A stretch of 64,000 nt of DNA from Spisula solida. Taxonomy: Eukaryota > Mollusca > Bivalvia > Venerida > Mactridae. The notes under the pieces are model-generated. The model did not search any database and had not been told where the DNA came from. It saw only the letters and a program-made list of their open reading frames with translations. Position 1 is the first letter of the stretch. Every line of letters starts with the position of its first letter. The stretch is taken from NCBI GenBank assembly GCA_947247005.1, contig OX365953.1:6701001-6765000 (forward strand). Direction: 5' to 3'. A program made the translations under genes and the position numbers. Of this stretch, positions 11,519 through 22,990 are shown piece after piece.

Positions 11519-12126
11519 TTGTGTTTTTTTTTGGGGGGGGGGGGGTTCGGCGCAGCGTTTGCCAGGTTGACACAAATTGACTGGCAAGACACAACGTATT
11601 CATGTGGAAACATTAATTTTAGAACAGACCCCCATTTGATTGTGAATGTAGCATGTGCCACAAAAGACTCCATTTGGACAAACTACCATACACTATTTTT
11701 ACACACGGCTAAATTATCATTTAAGCGAAACTCTTCCATTTCGATTTTGGAAACGGGTAATTTTTGCGCTCTCATTTATCTACACAAAGAACGTCTTTAA
11801 AATATAAATATAGCAGGCTGTCTGGTTGCGGTCGGTCGGGGACAGATTGGCTAGGGGTGGTGGGTAGTTGGTCTAGTGTTGGTTGGTCGGTGCACTGACC
11901 GAACATCCTGTTGGCTTATTGGATTTATATACGTACATGTATGTTTTAACTACGCAGCATTTATTAATTAAGAAGACAAGTTTACCAGGGTTCAACGAGG
12001 ACTTATCGTTGATGTTTTCAGTACTAGTATGCTCCAAGATGATTTTCAAACGTAAGACACTGAACATGTTCTATTAAGTCTAAGCATTACTAGTTACACC
12101 GTGAGATCGCCAGAGACTAGTATGAA

Positions 12127-12384
12127 ACTAGAGCTGTTGCTATTCGGCAGACTAATATACCCCCGCCGGCAAAGGGTCATAATTCTGTCAAAATTCATCG
12201 CAGCGCAAATTCCTTTCTTCATGCACATCTATATGTTGAGGTTGTTCATTTGTGAAAGGTTGAGCGAAATCCTGCCAAAACTGTAGGAGGTGTTGCGTCC
12301 ACAAGAATGCGTCTACGGACAGACAGACAGACGGACAAGCTGAATCCAGTATACCCCCTTTCAACTCGTTGTGTGGGGGTATAA
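12127..12384 (+). repeat. (GACG)-bearing repeat, family B, copy 1
   Basis: It starts ACTAGAGCTGTTGCTATTCG and then AATATACCCCCGCCGG. It ends GACAGACAGACAGACGGACA, ...CAACTCGTTGTGTG, GGGGGTATAAC. TATACCCCC near the start and GGGGGTATA at the end are complementary. It is near-identical to 48716-48974, and its ends are shared by the long element at 27098-28069. Confidence 0.85.
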
Positions 12385-12606
12385 CAAGGCATTATGGTAA
12401 GTCTTTTCGTAGAAAATCGCTTTTAACCAGGAACGAAAGAGCTTAAATCTACTATATGCAATTAACTTAGTATTGAGTATAATATATTGCCTTCTGATAA
12501 TGGCATAAGAAAGGATAGGGCTATGTAACCAGGGGATTGAATCACATAAATATTATATGTACTGCATGTAAAATGTAATTACAAGTATCATCATAGCGCA
12601 TGTTCG
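12385..12606. other. Unassigned spacer
   Basis: AT-rich with no supportable gene or repeat; it separates a family B repeat from a GC-richer minisatellite. Confidence 0.4.
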
Positions 12607-12772
12607 TGAAGTTGGCAGGCTAGCGGCCTAGCGGCCTAACAGCGTGAAGTTGGCGGCCTAGCGGCCTAGCAGCGTGAAGTTGGCGGCCTGGCAGCCTAGC
12701 GGCCTAGCAGCGTGAAGTTGGCGGCCTAGCAGCCTAGCAGCGTGAAGTTGGCGGCCTAACAGCCTAGCGCGC
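12607..12772. repeat. GC-rich minisatellite GTGAAGTTGGCGGCCTAGC
   Basis: Units built from GCGTGAAGTTGGCGGCCTAG plus a variable number of CGGCCTAG or CAGCCTAG modules repeat about five times. The base composition stands out from the AT-rich surroundings. Confidence 0.85.
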
Positions 12773-13082
12773 TTATTCGGTTTGTTCCTGAGGTCAGACA
12801 ATCGTATAATCAGCCAAGGAGTGAATTGGAGAACCGCGACTGAGTCCCAATGGTAAGTGCGCGGGATTTGTTAATTGGAAAAGTAAATCGCCTAACACTA
12901 ATATATAGTATAGTATAAAGTCGAACAACGGACGATTTTACGAAAATGAAATTCGTATCGTACCAATAACTGATGGATATTCGTGAGTTCATGTCAAAAA
13001 GATTAAGGCAGTTACAAAATGAAAATACATGTACACACGGTACAGCTGTTGAAAAATACAGTCGCTAGACACCTTTGGTTTC

Positions 13083-13320
13083 AGGGTACTGTTTTATCAA
13101 AGCACTTACGGAAATCTAAAAGTTACGCTCAAATTTAAATTATTTATAATTCTTTTACAACTCTAAATTGGAGACGGATATGGTTTGTAGGTGTTAATGA
13201 ACTGAATCATTATTAGTATTGCAGCTCCATTTAACACACTTACACTCCATGTAAACAAATTATAACGACTTTAAATATGATCGTAAGTTTACGATTTCCG
13301 TTAGTGCTTTGATAAAACAT
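13083..13320. mobile_element. MITE family TATCAAAGCACTTACG, copy 2
   Basis: Left end AGGGTACTGTTTTATCAAAG, right end AGTGCTTTGATAAAACA. About 238 bp, non-coding. Confidence 0.85.
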
Positions 13321-14079
13321 TTCACTGATGTTTATATTTACCGATGGCACTTCCATCATATTGAGACTACCACTACCCAGCCATATAATCCTATCCATCG
13401 ATCCCCTCATACTGATAGATATTAGTGGGCAGGGCATTTATTGGGGGTTTAATAAGAGTAAAGGTAGGTGGAATAATTTTGTGAAATGTAGATGGAACAG
13501 TTTCGTCCTTTCACTGAATCTGCAAGTCCTACAACTATTGGTGTACCCAGAACACTACAAAGGGGATTTATAACAGCACTGAAACATCTAGACCATGATT
13601 CGGACACACAACCTCGAATTGTGTAAGGCGGACACTTTCACTAAGACCACATACAATGTACCATAATTATGTGCCCGCATACAAAACGATCAGCCTTATT
13701 AACATGCCTACAAAAATCCCGGTACACGCGTCTTATGAAACAGGCCGACTTATAAGCAAGTAAGTACGGTACTATGTGATGCTATTGCTGGATGCAGGGA
13801 TTTCGATCTTGCTGCTGTTGTTGTTTGTGGTCGACTGAGACAATTCTAAGTGCGTGGTTATTCGGGTTTTCCCCGCCAGGCCACAATTCCACCAATCGGC
13901 AAATGACCTACGACCTTTGGGTGATACAGGTAATCCGGTTGCGTTACCCTAGCTCTTTTCAAATAGACTCTTGGTTCTTTAACGTGTCCGATACACCGAT
14001 ACACGAGATATTACCTATGGGTTACCAACCAAATCACAACCAGCTCATCTCTAGTTGGGTGGAAAACTAAAAAACGTTT
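13321..14079. other. Gene-free stretch
   Basis: No exon is supported. A degenerate tRNA-like tract may lie near 13585-13650, but its B-box is poor. The 92-codon frame near 13792 has no family match that I recognise and no splice context. Confidence 0.4.
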
Positions 14080-14165
14080 CTGAAAGGTCCATGCCACGGT
14101 CGAGATTCGAACCAGGGACCTACTGATTGCCAAATACTCGGTCACCGTGCCAACTAAACTGTCTA
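14080..14165 (-). repeat. tRNA-derived SINE head (minus strand)
   Basis: The reverse complement reads TTTAGTTGGCACGGTGACCG (A-box-like TAGTTGGCACGG) and then CCCTGGTTCGAATCTCG, a near-perfect Pol III B-box (GGTTCGAATC). The cloverleaf is incomplete, so I call it the 5' head of a SINE or a tRNA pseudogene rather than a tRNA gene. Confidence 0.6.
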
Positions 14166-14248
14166 AGCTGGGCTTCGTAAAACAAGGGTTTCATCTGTTA
14201 CACATCAAGCTGATAGCCTTTTCAATAGAAAACGTAGTGCAGGATCAG

Positions 14249-14478
14249 TCTTTTCATTGGTCAGTTTAAGCATGGGCTCGAAAACAACCAATCACAGGTC
14301 TATGCTGACTGATTTCGCAGTCTTTTCATTGGTCAGTTTAAGCATGGGCTCGAAAACAACCAATCACAGGTCTGTGCTGACTGATTTCGAAATACTGGTC
14401 TACGTAGTGATCCTTCTTTTCATTGGTCAGTTTAAGCATAAGTCGAAAACAACCAATCACAGGTCTGTGTATTTAGAC
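14249..14478. repeat. Three-copy repeat TCTTTTCATTGGTCAGTTTA
   Basis: The unit begins at 14249, 14321 and 14415. The first two are 72 bp apart and almost identical, and the third is diverged with a longer spacer. Each unit holds CATTGG and an inverted CCAATCACAGG, so each can fold on itself and carries paired CCAAT-box-like motifs. Confidence 0.85.
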
Positions 14479-15576
14479 TGGTTTCGAAACTGAAATTGAT
14501 AACACCACATATACCACGAGTCACAGAAACCATTCATCAAATATCGCCTTATAGAAATTTAATAGGTAAAACTCACATTAATAAAGTTATACATAAGCAT
14601 ACACTTATTTCAAGTGCGGTATTGGTTGAAACCCCGAAAAAAATACATGTATGATAAAACAAAAACTCGTTCATGCACGCAATAAATGAAAACACTGTCC
14701 CCGTCCCCCATTCGGTGATTATAAAGTTTGAGGTTCTACCCTTTTCAACGGGGATTGAATGTATGACCATCAATCGGAACGGTCCGTATCGAATTTTTAC
14801 GGGATAAAATACCTCGGATGTATCAAGCGGGTGAATCCAGAAGCTTCTTTCTTAAATCCTACGCAGAAGAAAATGGGCCGAAGAAAATAGACCGTAACTT
14901 ATCAGCAGCGGAAATATCAAAAGCTTTTTTATTGTTTAAACAATACAATTTCGCTAAACTCCTTGGGCATAACTCGCAGCTACACAACGCTTGCTTGATT
15001 GGCGTGTATTCCATTGAAGCACTGTTTAAATATGTCATGATGACGTCACGGCGAAAGAAGTTCAAAATGGCGACGTTCTATTTACACCCGAGAGATGATT
15101 CATAAGATTGTCCGAGGTGTCCCGATTGTATGACCATAATAAACCGTGAAATGTTTCAGCTTTACTCTTTCATTTCGTTTGTTTCAGGTATTCTGTAAAA
15201 AGTATTAGAAGCCGTCGAAACATTTTTTTAAATATAAAAAAAATATATTTATCTCATTGTATGGTTTAAATGAACTTGGCAAAGTAGTTTTGTTAAATAA
15301 AAACTAAACTAAAAAATAATTAGTGGAAGAAAATTAAATACAATAATAACATGAGTCACAACTTTCGAAATTTAATTATATTACATAATAAAAAGAAATT
15401 TAGAAATGCTAGTAGTCTATATGTAGGTGGAATATTTGGCGAAGTATGTCAGTCAGCAATACATCAATCGATTGTTTAAGGAATGCTTTCCAATCTGTTT
15501 CATTAGACTAACTGCTATTCGAAGACCTAAAATGATGGTGTAAAGTGAAATCCAAGGATCAATCGTAACCAGGATC
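14479..15576. other. Gene-free stretch with a CRE/YY1-like site pair
   Basis: A perfect TGACGTCA (15041-15048) is followed 16 bp later by AAAATGGCG (15064-15072), a YY1-like initiator motif. This could mark a promoter, but the ATG it contains opens only 13 codons and no exon follows convincingly. The 95-codon frame at 14818-15105 resembles nothing I know. Confidence 0.35.
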
Positions 15577-15812
15577 AGGGTACTGTTTTATCAAAGCACT
15601 TACGATAATCTTAAAGTTGCGCTCCAATTTAAATCCTGTATAATGCATTAGCAGTTGCAAATTTTGGGAAAGGACTGAAGTATTACTAACTATGTTTCAG
15701 TTATTGAATTCCTACAAACCATGTATTCCCTAGTGTGTATTTGTTCAAGAATTATAAAGAATTTAAATTTGTGCGTAACTTTACGATAAAAGTGCTTTGA
15801 TAAAAGAGTACT
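15577..15812. mobile_element. MITE family TATCAAAGCACTTACG, copy 3
   Basis: Left end GGGTACTGTTTTATCAAAGC; right end AAAGTGCTTTGATAAAAGAG with decayed internal TIR. It ends 15 bp before the next TIR element. Confidence 0.8.
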
Positions 15813-15827
15813 CAGGAGCGGTACATT

Positions 15828-17442
15828 TGTATTCACGAAGCATCTTAAGGACGTTTGATAGGGTGTTTTTTTTTTAATGTTACCAAAAAATAGGCACAAT
15901 TATAGTTTAATGTATACTGAAGCAATATGTGAAATAAAAAAGATATGTCGCGATACTATTTAAGGGGTCATGGGCCCTTTTGCAACATCACTTTTCAAGA
16001 AAAGGACAAAAATTTCAGATATTTCGCAATGTATTCATTTTTGTATGTAAATCGATATTTTTTTCTTGTTCAAATCATTTCCATGTGTTTGTATGAACAA
16101 ACACATATTACTGAAACATTCCTATAAACTTTTGGTATTGATAAGAAAATTCACAATTTTTTGATAAAAAAAGAATTGTCAAAATTTCCGAAAAATGACT
16201 GCTAAAAAAGACAAAAAATACACAAAATCGGCCGTAGCTCAAAAACGACCTTCATGACCAATATATTTTTTATTGCTAATTTTGTTGATAAAAGTGTACT
16301 CAATCCAAATATTAAATAAAAAAGATAGGTCACGGGACTACTTTTTGCGCTATGACGTCATTATTGTCCCCCTATATCATAAAAATCTTAGTGAAATTGC
16401 GTAAAAACGACGCAATATCTGCGCGTAAAAAATATTCTAATACCAAAAGAGTACTCATATTTTCATATTATGTACATGAAAGTATAGTAAATATAAACTT
16501 AGAAGAAATTGACGTGTAACAAGAATTATTTTAGCTGCAGTTACGTCGTAATTGTGTCTCTTTGCAATGCAAATTGCGGTATAATGGCGGTAAAATGGCG
16601 CAAAAAAGGCCAAATTATTACATTTTGCATATATGTTTTTCTCATGATTTTTAGTCTTGTCATATTTTATTTTTGGCTGATTAAAGTGTACTTTATCTAA
16701 AAATTAAAATAAAACATAAGTTTTCACGCTACACTTTGTGCTATTATGACTGGATTATCTCCCCTTTTTCCCAATTTGTCAGTGACCTCGCATTCCATAT
16801 AGCAAGGGGGCACAGATGGCCCCTTACTCGCTCACTTGAATAATCTTCACAATTTTAGTCAAAAGATCATTAATTCATTTCCTATATATCAGTAATAGCG
16901 GATCTTTGTAGTCCCAGGCAATACAAACACTCATTATAAATTGGTACAGGTAACCCAAGTAATAATTTCTAATTTCACAAAAAATGAATGAAAATGTAAC
17001 CGCTATTTCACGCAGAGTGTTTTCTTATTATTTGCTCAGTGAAATAATATTATACCCCAAAATATCCATATTTTTACTAACCCTAGATAGTATCACGACA
17101 CACATTTTGCCTAATTTTCATGACGATCCAGTGCCAAACACGGCCTCTATTCGCGTTTAAGGTATATGCGCAGAAATGATGCGCATAAACAACTGTATTA
17201 AACGTCATTAAGGGAAAACATGGTTTTGTCTTAAAATCTTAAAATTTCTTTAAGTGTATCAGATAAATAGGGAAATCGAGGTCATCATTTTTTACATAGT
17301 TCAGAAGCATTATGTAAAAAGCTACAAGAATCACAAAGAAACCATGGGTTATTCTTCGTTTCTTGGGAAATATGTGCAGCTCTATGGTTTAACTTAAGTC
17401 AAAATACTTAAGTTTACCCATTAAGATGCTTTGTGAATACCA
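15828..17442. mobile_element. 1.6-kb TIR element related to the TGGTATTCACAAAGC MITEs
   Basis: The left end is TGTATTCACGAAGCATCTTA and the right end is the complementary TAAGATGCTTTGTGAATACC. The subterminal AACTTAAGTCAAAATACTTA near 17390 resembles the 11058-11306 copy. Its interior is AT-rich and has short frames only (63 codons at most), with no transposase motif that I can see. It is either a deletion derivative of an autonomous element or a MITE carrying captured sequence. Confidence 0.7.
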
Positions 17443-18690
17443 GTCAAGTACTACTTGAATACTATGTTGTTTGTAAGTGAATTGACACCAGTGTGTCGTA
17501 AATGAAATATATCTATACATATTTGTCTACCAGAGATGTTGTTTAAGAAATTGGTCCTTTAAGATTTTTTACAGACACATTTATAGACAATTTATACATT
17601 AAGTCGCTTGCTAATGCTTTAAATCACCATTTAGAAAACACATTAGCACCCACTATGATCGCTACGTCTCGACAAAGTGATCGTACTTACGTATAACGAA
17701 CCCTATATTATCCTACAAAGTGTACTTAAGATTCGTACCCTCCAATTAGATGATACATAATGATCATCTTCCTTCCCTAATTTAAATGTCCACATACGCA
17801 ATTTGGACATACCAAGTGGTATGTGACATACTATTTGGCTAACACCGACAAAAGAAATCTGTCAACCAACCAAGGATAGCAGATGAGTCGGTTTCAGGCA
17901 AAAAATGCATTAGCACAGAAATATTTTAAAAGTGACATGGATCAGCGTTGAGGACGCCTCGTTAAAATAGGCATGGTGGTAAAACACTTACGGTTGTGTT
18001 AAGTTTGCGTTAACCAAAACTTTCACCACATACCATGTAGTATATCCACACTGTATATGGTATCTCGAACATTATTTTGATTGTACCTTAAATAACAAAG
18101 TCTAAGAAGAACATAGTTTCTTTCAGCAGCCAGTCATTTAGAAGAAAGGGGCATACCTATGTGTACTTACAAAGGGTCTCCGACAGATTTGCGCATAACT
18201 GACTAAAGCAAAATGCTCCAAGAAGGCTCTTAAAGAAAGTGTATATCATTATTAACAGCATTGATGTTACGTTGACGTCGTATGCATTATTTTTATTACA
18301 TGTACTTCATATCCTGGATACAAGTTTTTAAAATACACCTAAGGGATTAAGTCATTCAATAAGTCTCCATTATTTTTCAGGAATGGAGACTTTATTAACA
18401 ATAACTCTCCATTACTTTGTTTACACATTTGAATGAATGTGTAACAAAATAATGGAGAGGTATCGACTCTGTGTATACACACACATATGTAGTACTAAAT
18501 GTACTTGTTGTGCAATATAACACAACATATTCGTACTGTACAGTACAAGATAAATACAGAAAAAACAAGGTTTCATGAATTCATGCATCGATCTTGCATT
18601 ACACACATTTTTATGCAAAAGAATATAAAATTCCGTTAGATCATGCAGCGCCTTTGAATTTGACTATCTGTAATGAGACACAAGAACATA
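17443..18690. other. Gene-free stretch with an inverted CTCCATTA motif
   Basis: No exon is supported. AATAAGTCTCCATTATTTTT and GGAATGGAGACTTTATT around 18358-18395 are complementary, and a second inverted pair (CTCCATTACTTTGTTTACAC / TAACAAAATAATGGAG) follows at about 18406-18458. Confidence 0.45.
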
Positions 18691-18696
18691 CATGTA

Positions 18697-18860
18697 TATG
18701 ATGACGAAAACGCAATATCTTGAAAGCAGGATGGCGAAAGAACGAACGTGACGGTGTGATGACGAAAACGCGAGCAATAAGTATGATAATATGCTATAAT
18801 AATACCGTACTTAAAATGATCGTGTTTTCGTCTTAGTACATTTGCGTTTTCGTCATCATA
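18697..18860. mobile_element. 164-bp TIR element ATGATGACGAAAACGCAA
   Basis: TATGATGACGAAAACGCAA (18697-18715) and its exact reverse complement TTGCGTTTTCGTCATCATA (18842-18860) bound 164 bp. A third GATGACGAAAACGC lies inside. It is a non-coding, MITE-like structure. Confidence 0.75.
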
Positions 18861-19342
18861 TTCACGAAAATGCATCGTCTTTATGATAAACATAATATAT
18901 GTCCACCATGTTTCATCAAGTTTTAAATATCCTGTTATTGTTTATTCACGGAAATATATTCACTGACACTGAACGTTTAGAACACTAGTTTCATCATAAA
19001 CATTTTAATAAGTCCATCATGTTATTTCATCCAGTGACACTGAATAAGTGACCACATTGTCATGGCTTGATCATGTGACACACAAATAACTACACAATCA
19101 TGCTTCATGGACTACACTCCATTACTAGAGTAATGGAGAGTTATTGTATTATTCCACTGGTTTCACGAAAAAGCATGATCTACTCGGTCTGGCATGGTCA
19201 AGTTTGTGTTTTGATTATCAATAAGAGGTACATGAGGGACGACTTGTTTTAGTTAACATTTATTTTATAACAATTTTGAAATTTACTCCAAATTTACATA
19301 AAATAAAAATAACATTTGACAATATGGTGTATTTTAAGTCAG

Positions 19343-19430
19343 AGAAAGTCCGCGTATCTGTCCATTCCTGAGAAATAATGGAAACTCGTCTCCATTATTT
19401 CTCAGGAATGGACAGATACTTGTACTTTCT
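19343..19430. repeat. Long near-perfect hairpin
   Basis: Two arms of nearly 40 bp with a loop of about 9 nt. The left arm contains GTATCTGTCCATTCCTGAGA and AATAATGG; the right arm contains CCATTATTTCTCAGGAATGG and ACAGATAC. AGAAAGT and ACTTTCT extend the pairing. The same CTCCATTA core is inverted at 19105-19137. Confidence 0.85.
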
Positions 19431-19639
19431 CCCTAACATAATAATAATAATAACGACTTTATTTAAAGAGGCATAACAGTTGGGCAAAACCAGTCTTCCC
19501 TGTGAGCCACTATGACGAATGGTTTGTACATATACATGTTTAAAACATAAAGTATTGATAATACTCCTTAAAAGAAAAAACAAACATGTGACATATTCAC
19601 AAACCGACATAAAACAATATATGTGACATATTTACAAAC
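19431..19639. other. Left flank of the 12-kb inverted structure
   Basis: Contains a short (ATA)n run and a duplicated ATATGTGACATATT.ACAAACCGACATA at about 19585-19645. No clean terminus or target duplication for the following inverted structure is visible here. Confidence 0.4.
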
Positions 19640-21330
19640 CGACATAGGTCGGGGTCGCAGCTCTTAGCTTGTTGGTCGCACCTATTAGCTCGTAGATGTT
19701 TACCTCATAGGTCGCAGCTCGTAGGTCGTTGGTCGCAGTTCTTAGGTCGTTGGTCGCAGCTCCTTACTCGTTGGTGGCAGCTCTTAGCTCGTAGATATTT
19801 ACTCGTTGGTGGCAGCTCTTAGGTCGTTAGTAGAAGCTCTAAGGTAGTAGGTCGCAGCTCTTAGCTAGTAGATGTATACTCGTTGGTCGCAGTACGTAGG
19901 ATGTTGGTCGCATATTTTAGTTGGTTGTTCGCAGCTCATAGCTCGTCGGTGGCAGTTCATAGATGGTTGGTCGCAGCTCTTAGCTTGTAGATGTTTACTT
20001 GTTAGTCGCAGCTGAAATGCCGTTGATCGCAACACGTAGGCAGTTGGTCGCAGTTCGTAGATCGTTGGTCGCAGCTGTTATGTCGTTAGCCGCGGCTATT
20101 AGCTCGTAGATTTTTACTCGTGAGTCGCAGCACGTAGGTCGTTAGTCGCAAGTCGTAGGTCGTTGGTTCCAGCTCGTAGGTCGTTAGTCGCAACTCGAAG
20201 GTCGTGGATGTTTACTCGTTTACAGTTTTTATGTCGTAGGCCGCAGCTCTTAGCTCGTAGAAATTAACTCGTATGTCGCAGCTCGTAGGTCGTTGGTCGC
20301 AACTCTTAGGTCGTTGGTTGCAGCTCGAATGTCGTTGGTCGCAGTTCTTAGGTCTTTGGTCGCAGCTCCTACATCGTTGGTGGCAGCTCTTATCTCGTAG
20401 ATGTTTACTTATTGGTGGCAGTTCGTAGGTCGTAAGTAGAAGCTCTAAAGTCGTAGGTAGCAGCTCTTAGCTCGTAGATATATACTCGTTGGTCGCAGTA
20501 CGTAGGTCGTTGGTCGCATCCTTTAGTTCGTTGTTCGCAGCTCTTAATAGCTCGTCGGTGGCAGTTCATAGATGGTTGGTCGCAGCTCTAAGCTCGTGAA
20601 AATTTACTCGTATGTCGCAGCTCGTAGATCGTTGGTCGTTGGTCGAAGCTCTTAGGTTGTTGGCCGCAGCTATTAGCTCATAGATGTTTACTCGTTGGTT
20701 GCAGCACGTAGGTCATTTGTCGCAGCTAGTAGGTAGTTGGTCGCAGCTCGTAGGTCCCTGGTCGCAGCTCGTAGGTCGTGGATGTTTATTCGTTGGTCGC
20801 ATCACGCCAGTCGTTGGTCGCAGCTCGTAGGTCGTTAGTAGAAGCTCTTAGGTCGTAGATATATAAATACTCGTTGGTCGCAGCACGTAGGTCGTTGGTC
20901 GCATCAGGATAGTTCGTTGTTTTCAGTTCTTAGCTCGTTGGTCGCAGGTCTTAGGTGGTTGGTCGCAGGTCTTAGCTTGTAGATGTTAACTCGCTCGTGG
21001 CAGCTGAAATGTCGTTGGTGTCAGCACGTTGGCCATTGGTCGCAGCTCGTAGATCGTTGGTCGCAGCTCTAAGGTCGTTGACCGCATTTCTTAGCTCGTA
21101 TATGTTTACTCGTTAGTCGCAGCACGTATGTCGTTAGTCGCAGCTCGTAGGTCCCTGGTCGCAGCTCGTATGTCGTTGGTCGCAGCTCGTAGGTCCCTGA
21201 TCGCAGCTCTTAGGTCGATGTTAACTCGTTAGTCGCAGCTAATCGGTCGTTAGTCGCAGGTCCTTGGTAGCAGCTCTTATGTCGTTACACGCAGCTCTTA
21301 GCTCGTAGATGTTTACTCGTAGGTCGCCGC
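19640..21330. repeat. Degenerate 20-21-bp minisatellite GGTCGCAGCTCGTAGGTCGTT, outer left arm
   Basis: About 1.7 kb built from GGTCGCAGCTC(G/T)TAG, GTCGTT and AGATGTTTACTCGTTG modules in variable order, with an approximate period of 19-21 bp. A shorter reverse-complement version (GAGCTGCGACCAACGACCTA) occupies 31376-31692. The two together form the outer arms of a 12-kb inverted-repeat structure. Divergence between units is high, implying an old or fast-mutating array. Confidence 0.9.
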
Positions 21331-21409
21331 ACCTACCTACCTACCTACCTACCTACCTATCTACCTACCTACCTACCTACCTACCTACCTACCTACCTAC
21401 CTACCTACC
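21331..21409. repeat. (CCTA)n microsatellite, left arm
   Basis: About 20 tetramers of ACCT with one TATC interruption, ending at GCGCCATTTTG. At the corresponding place in the right arm the complementary TAGG tract has become a TAGGG pentamer array. Confidence 0.95.
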
Positions 21410-22990
21410 GCGCCATTTTGGCACAAAAGTGACAGTAATTATAAACAGTGCATTTAAGTTAATTTAATTAGAAGATTGGTTTTTTGGAAGTTTGCAGGCA
21501 TAGATCAGCATATTATAAAACTATTTGATTTTTGAATGATTTCTTACAGGAAATCTGAAACTCTTCAAATTAAGTCCCCACGAAATGGTCTTTTTTACCA
21601 AAACTACGAACTTTAGTCCCATTGAAATTAAATGATTTTACAGTATGTCGAAACTTTATGTTATAGTTAGAACATATTAAGTAAATTTTAATGATTAAAA
21701 AGGCCAGAGCGAGCGAAGCGAAGCGAGGCCTTTTTAGTCATTAAAATTTACTTAATATGTTCTAACTAACTTAGAATATAACATTCTGCATTCTGATTGG
21801 CCGATAGAAATTAGCGCCAACGCATGACGTCAAGTCTGTTAAGAGAAAATTTTAATGATTAAATTTTCATTTAACCGCGAAAATGCGGCGTTTTCATTCG
21901 CTCATAATGTAGGTTATATTCTAACAGGTTTTACCTTTTAGACTTTTCGTAGTTTCTTCTGCAGGTAATTATTAAAATATTTAATGTCACTTTCATACTT
22001 ATAAGGACACACTACAATATTTTAAGGGGATCGGACAGGGAGCGTAGCATGACCGTGCGACCACATACACGCGTCAAGGGGGCTTGTTTATCCCTAACAA
22101 GAGACAAACAGAAATAGAAACGTAAGGCGGTGCTGCTGAGTCAAATACGAGCTCCATGGCCACCCCTTCTTATCTAAGAGGGAAGAAGGGGTGTAGGGAA
22201 ACAACCACAGAGCAAGCCAAGCAAAACAGACTACGCCAAACGCTTGAAATTTGGATGACCCATTACGAAACATACACTTTATATATGACTGCTAAGTGAC
22301 TAAACGTGGATTTTATTTCGTGAATGCCTTGATAAATATGTATGTCAGACAATTCGAATCTTGCAATAAATTTCATGAATTTTAATGAGACGATTACGCC
22401 TGAATTAAATACTATATTGTCCAAATTTCGTTACACTTGGCTATGAATTGAATAAGATATATCATAAATTAGAACAGATCAGGTTATGTTTTCATCTTCC
22501 CTTTGTTATATTTCCTACCCCGGGGCATATAACGTAAACTAAACGTAGCCACATAATAAATATAGATTTGCACAACAATTTTCACACCTTTTCACACGTG
22601 ACGATACCTGTCCAAATTAAACCTTGCCAGGACGCAGTGATCTCCCCATACCGAGGTCGGATATGACTGTCTCTACCTTTCCAATTGTTTCACATTCAGG
22701 AGTGTTACAATATTCTACGAGCGACTGCTGTCTATTAATGTGACACAAGCCCGAACAACAGGAAAAAGACATTTTCAGAGACAGGGGCACGATGCAACTC
22801 CAAAGCACTTTCATAGTCTAAAAGCCCGGTAATCTCACCACCCTATATACTATAATGGTGGTTTACGCTCTGTACGCATGCACAAAGATCGATATACATA
22901 CATTTTAATATATGTACAGTACAACCTCTGTAGATCAACGCCCTTTGGCACTACAAATATTGGTCTTTGTTTCGAGGTTGTAACTATACA
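21410..22990. repeat. Inner left arm of the inverted-repeat structure
   Basis: From GCGCCATTTTGGCACAAAAG at 21410, the sequence matches the reverse complement of 30812 leftwards through the TAAGTCCCCACGAAATGGTC, TCAAGGGGGCTTGTTTATCC and CTCCATGGCCACCCCTTC segments, as far as a single copy of the 99-bp motif (about 22917-22990). The match is high, with scattered substitutions. A 65-codon frame (22617-22814, minus) has a counterpart at 29662-29859 on the plus strand. All seven base differences between them change the amino acid, so it is not a conserved protein. Confidence 0.9.
21661..21926. mobile_element. CRE-bearing repeat element, copy 2, inserted in the left arm only
   Basis: The uninterrupted right arm (reverse complement CGAAACTTTATAAGGTTTTG) shows the empty site; the left arm reads CGAAACTTTATG, then about 266 bp of insert, then GGTTTTACC. 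The insert contains a near-perfect palindrome (TTAAGTAAATTTTAATGATT ... and its complement) around a GAGCGAGCGAAGCGAAGCGA loop, plus TGACGTCA at 21825-21832. It is the same family as 9276-9518. Confidence 0.85.

Noticed and set aside
13585..13650. tRNA-like tract on the minus strand
   Set aside because: The A-box-like TGGTCTTAGTG is acceptable, but the B-box is too degenerate to support a call.
14818..15105. 95-codon frame beside the CRE/YY1-like sites
   Set aside because: It runs through the supposed promoter motifs, overlaps an equally long antisense frame and resembles no protein I know.
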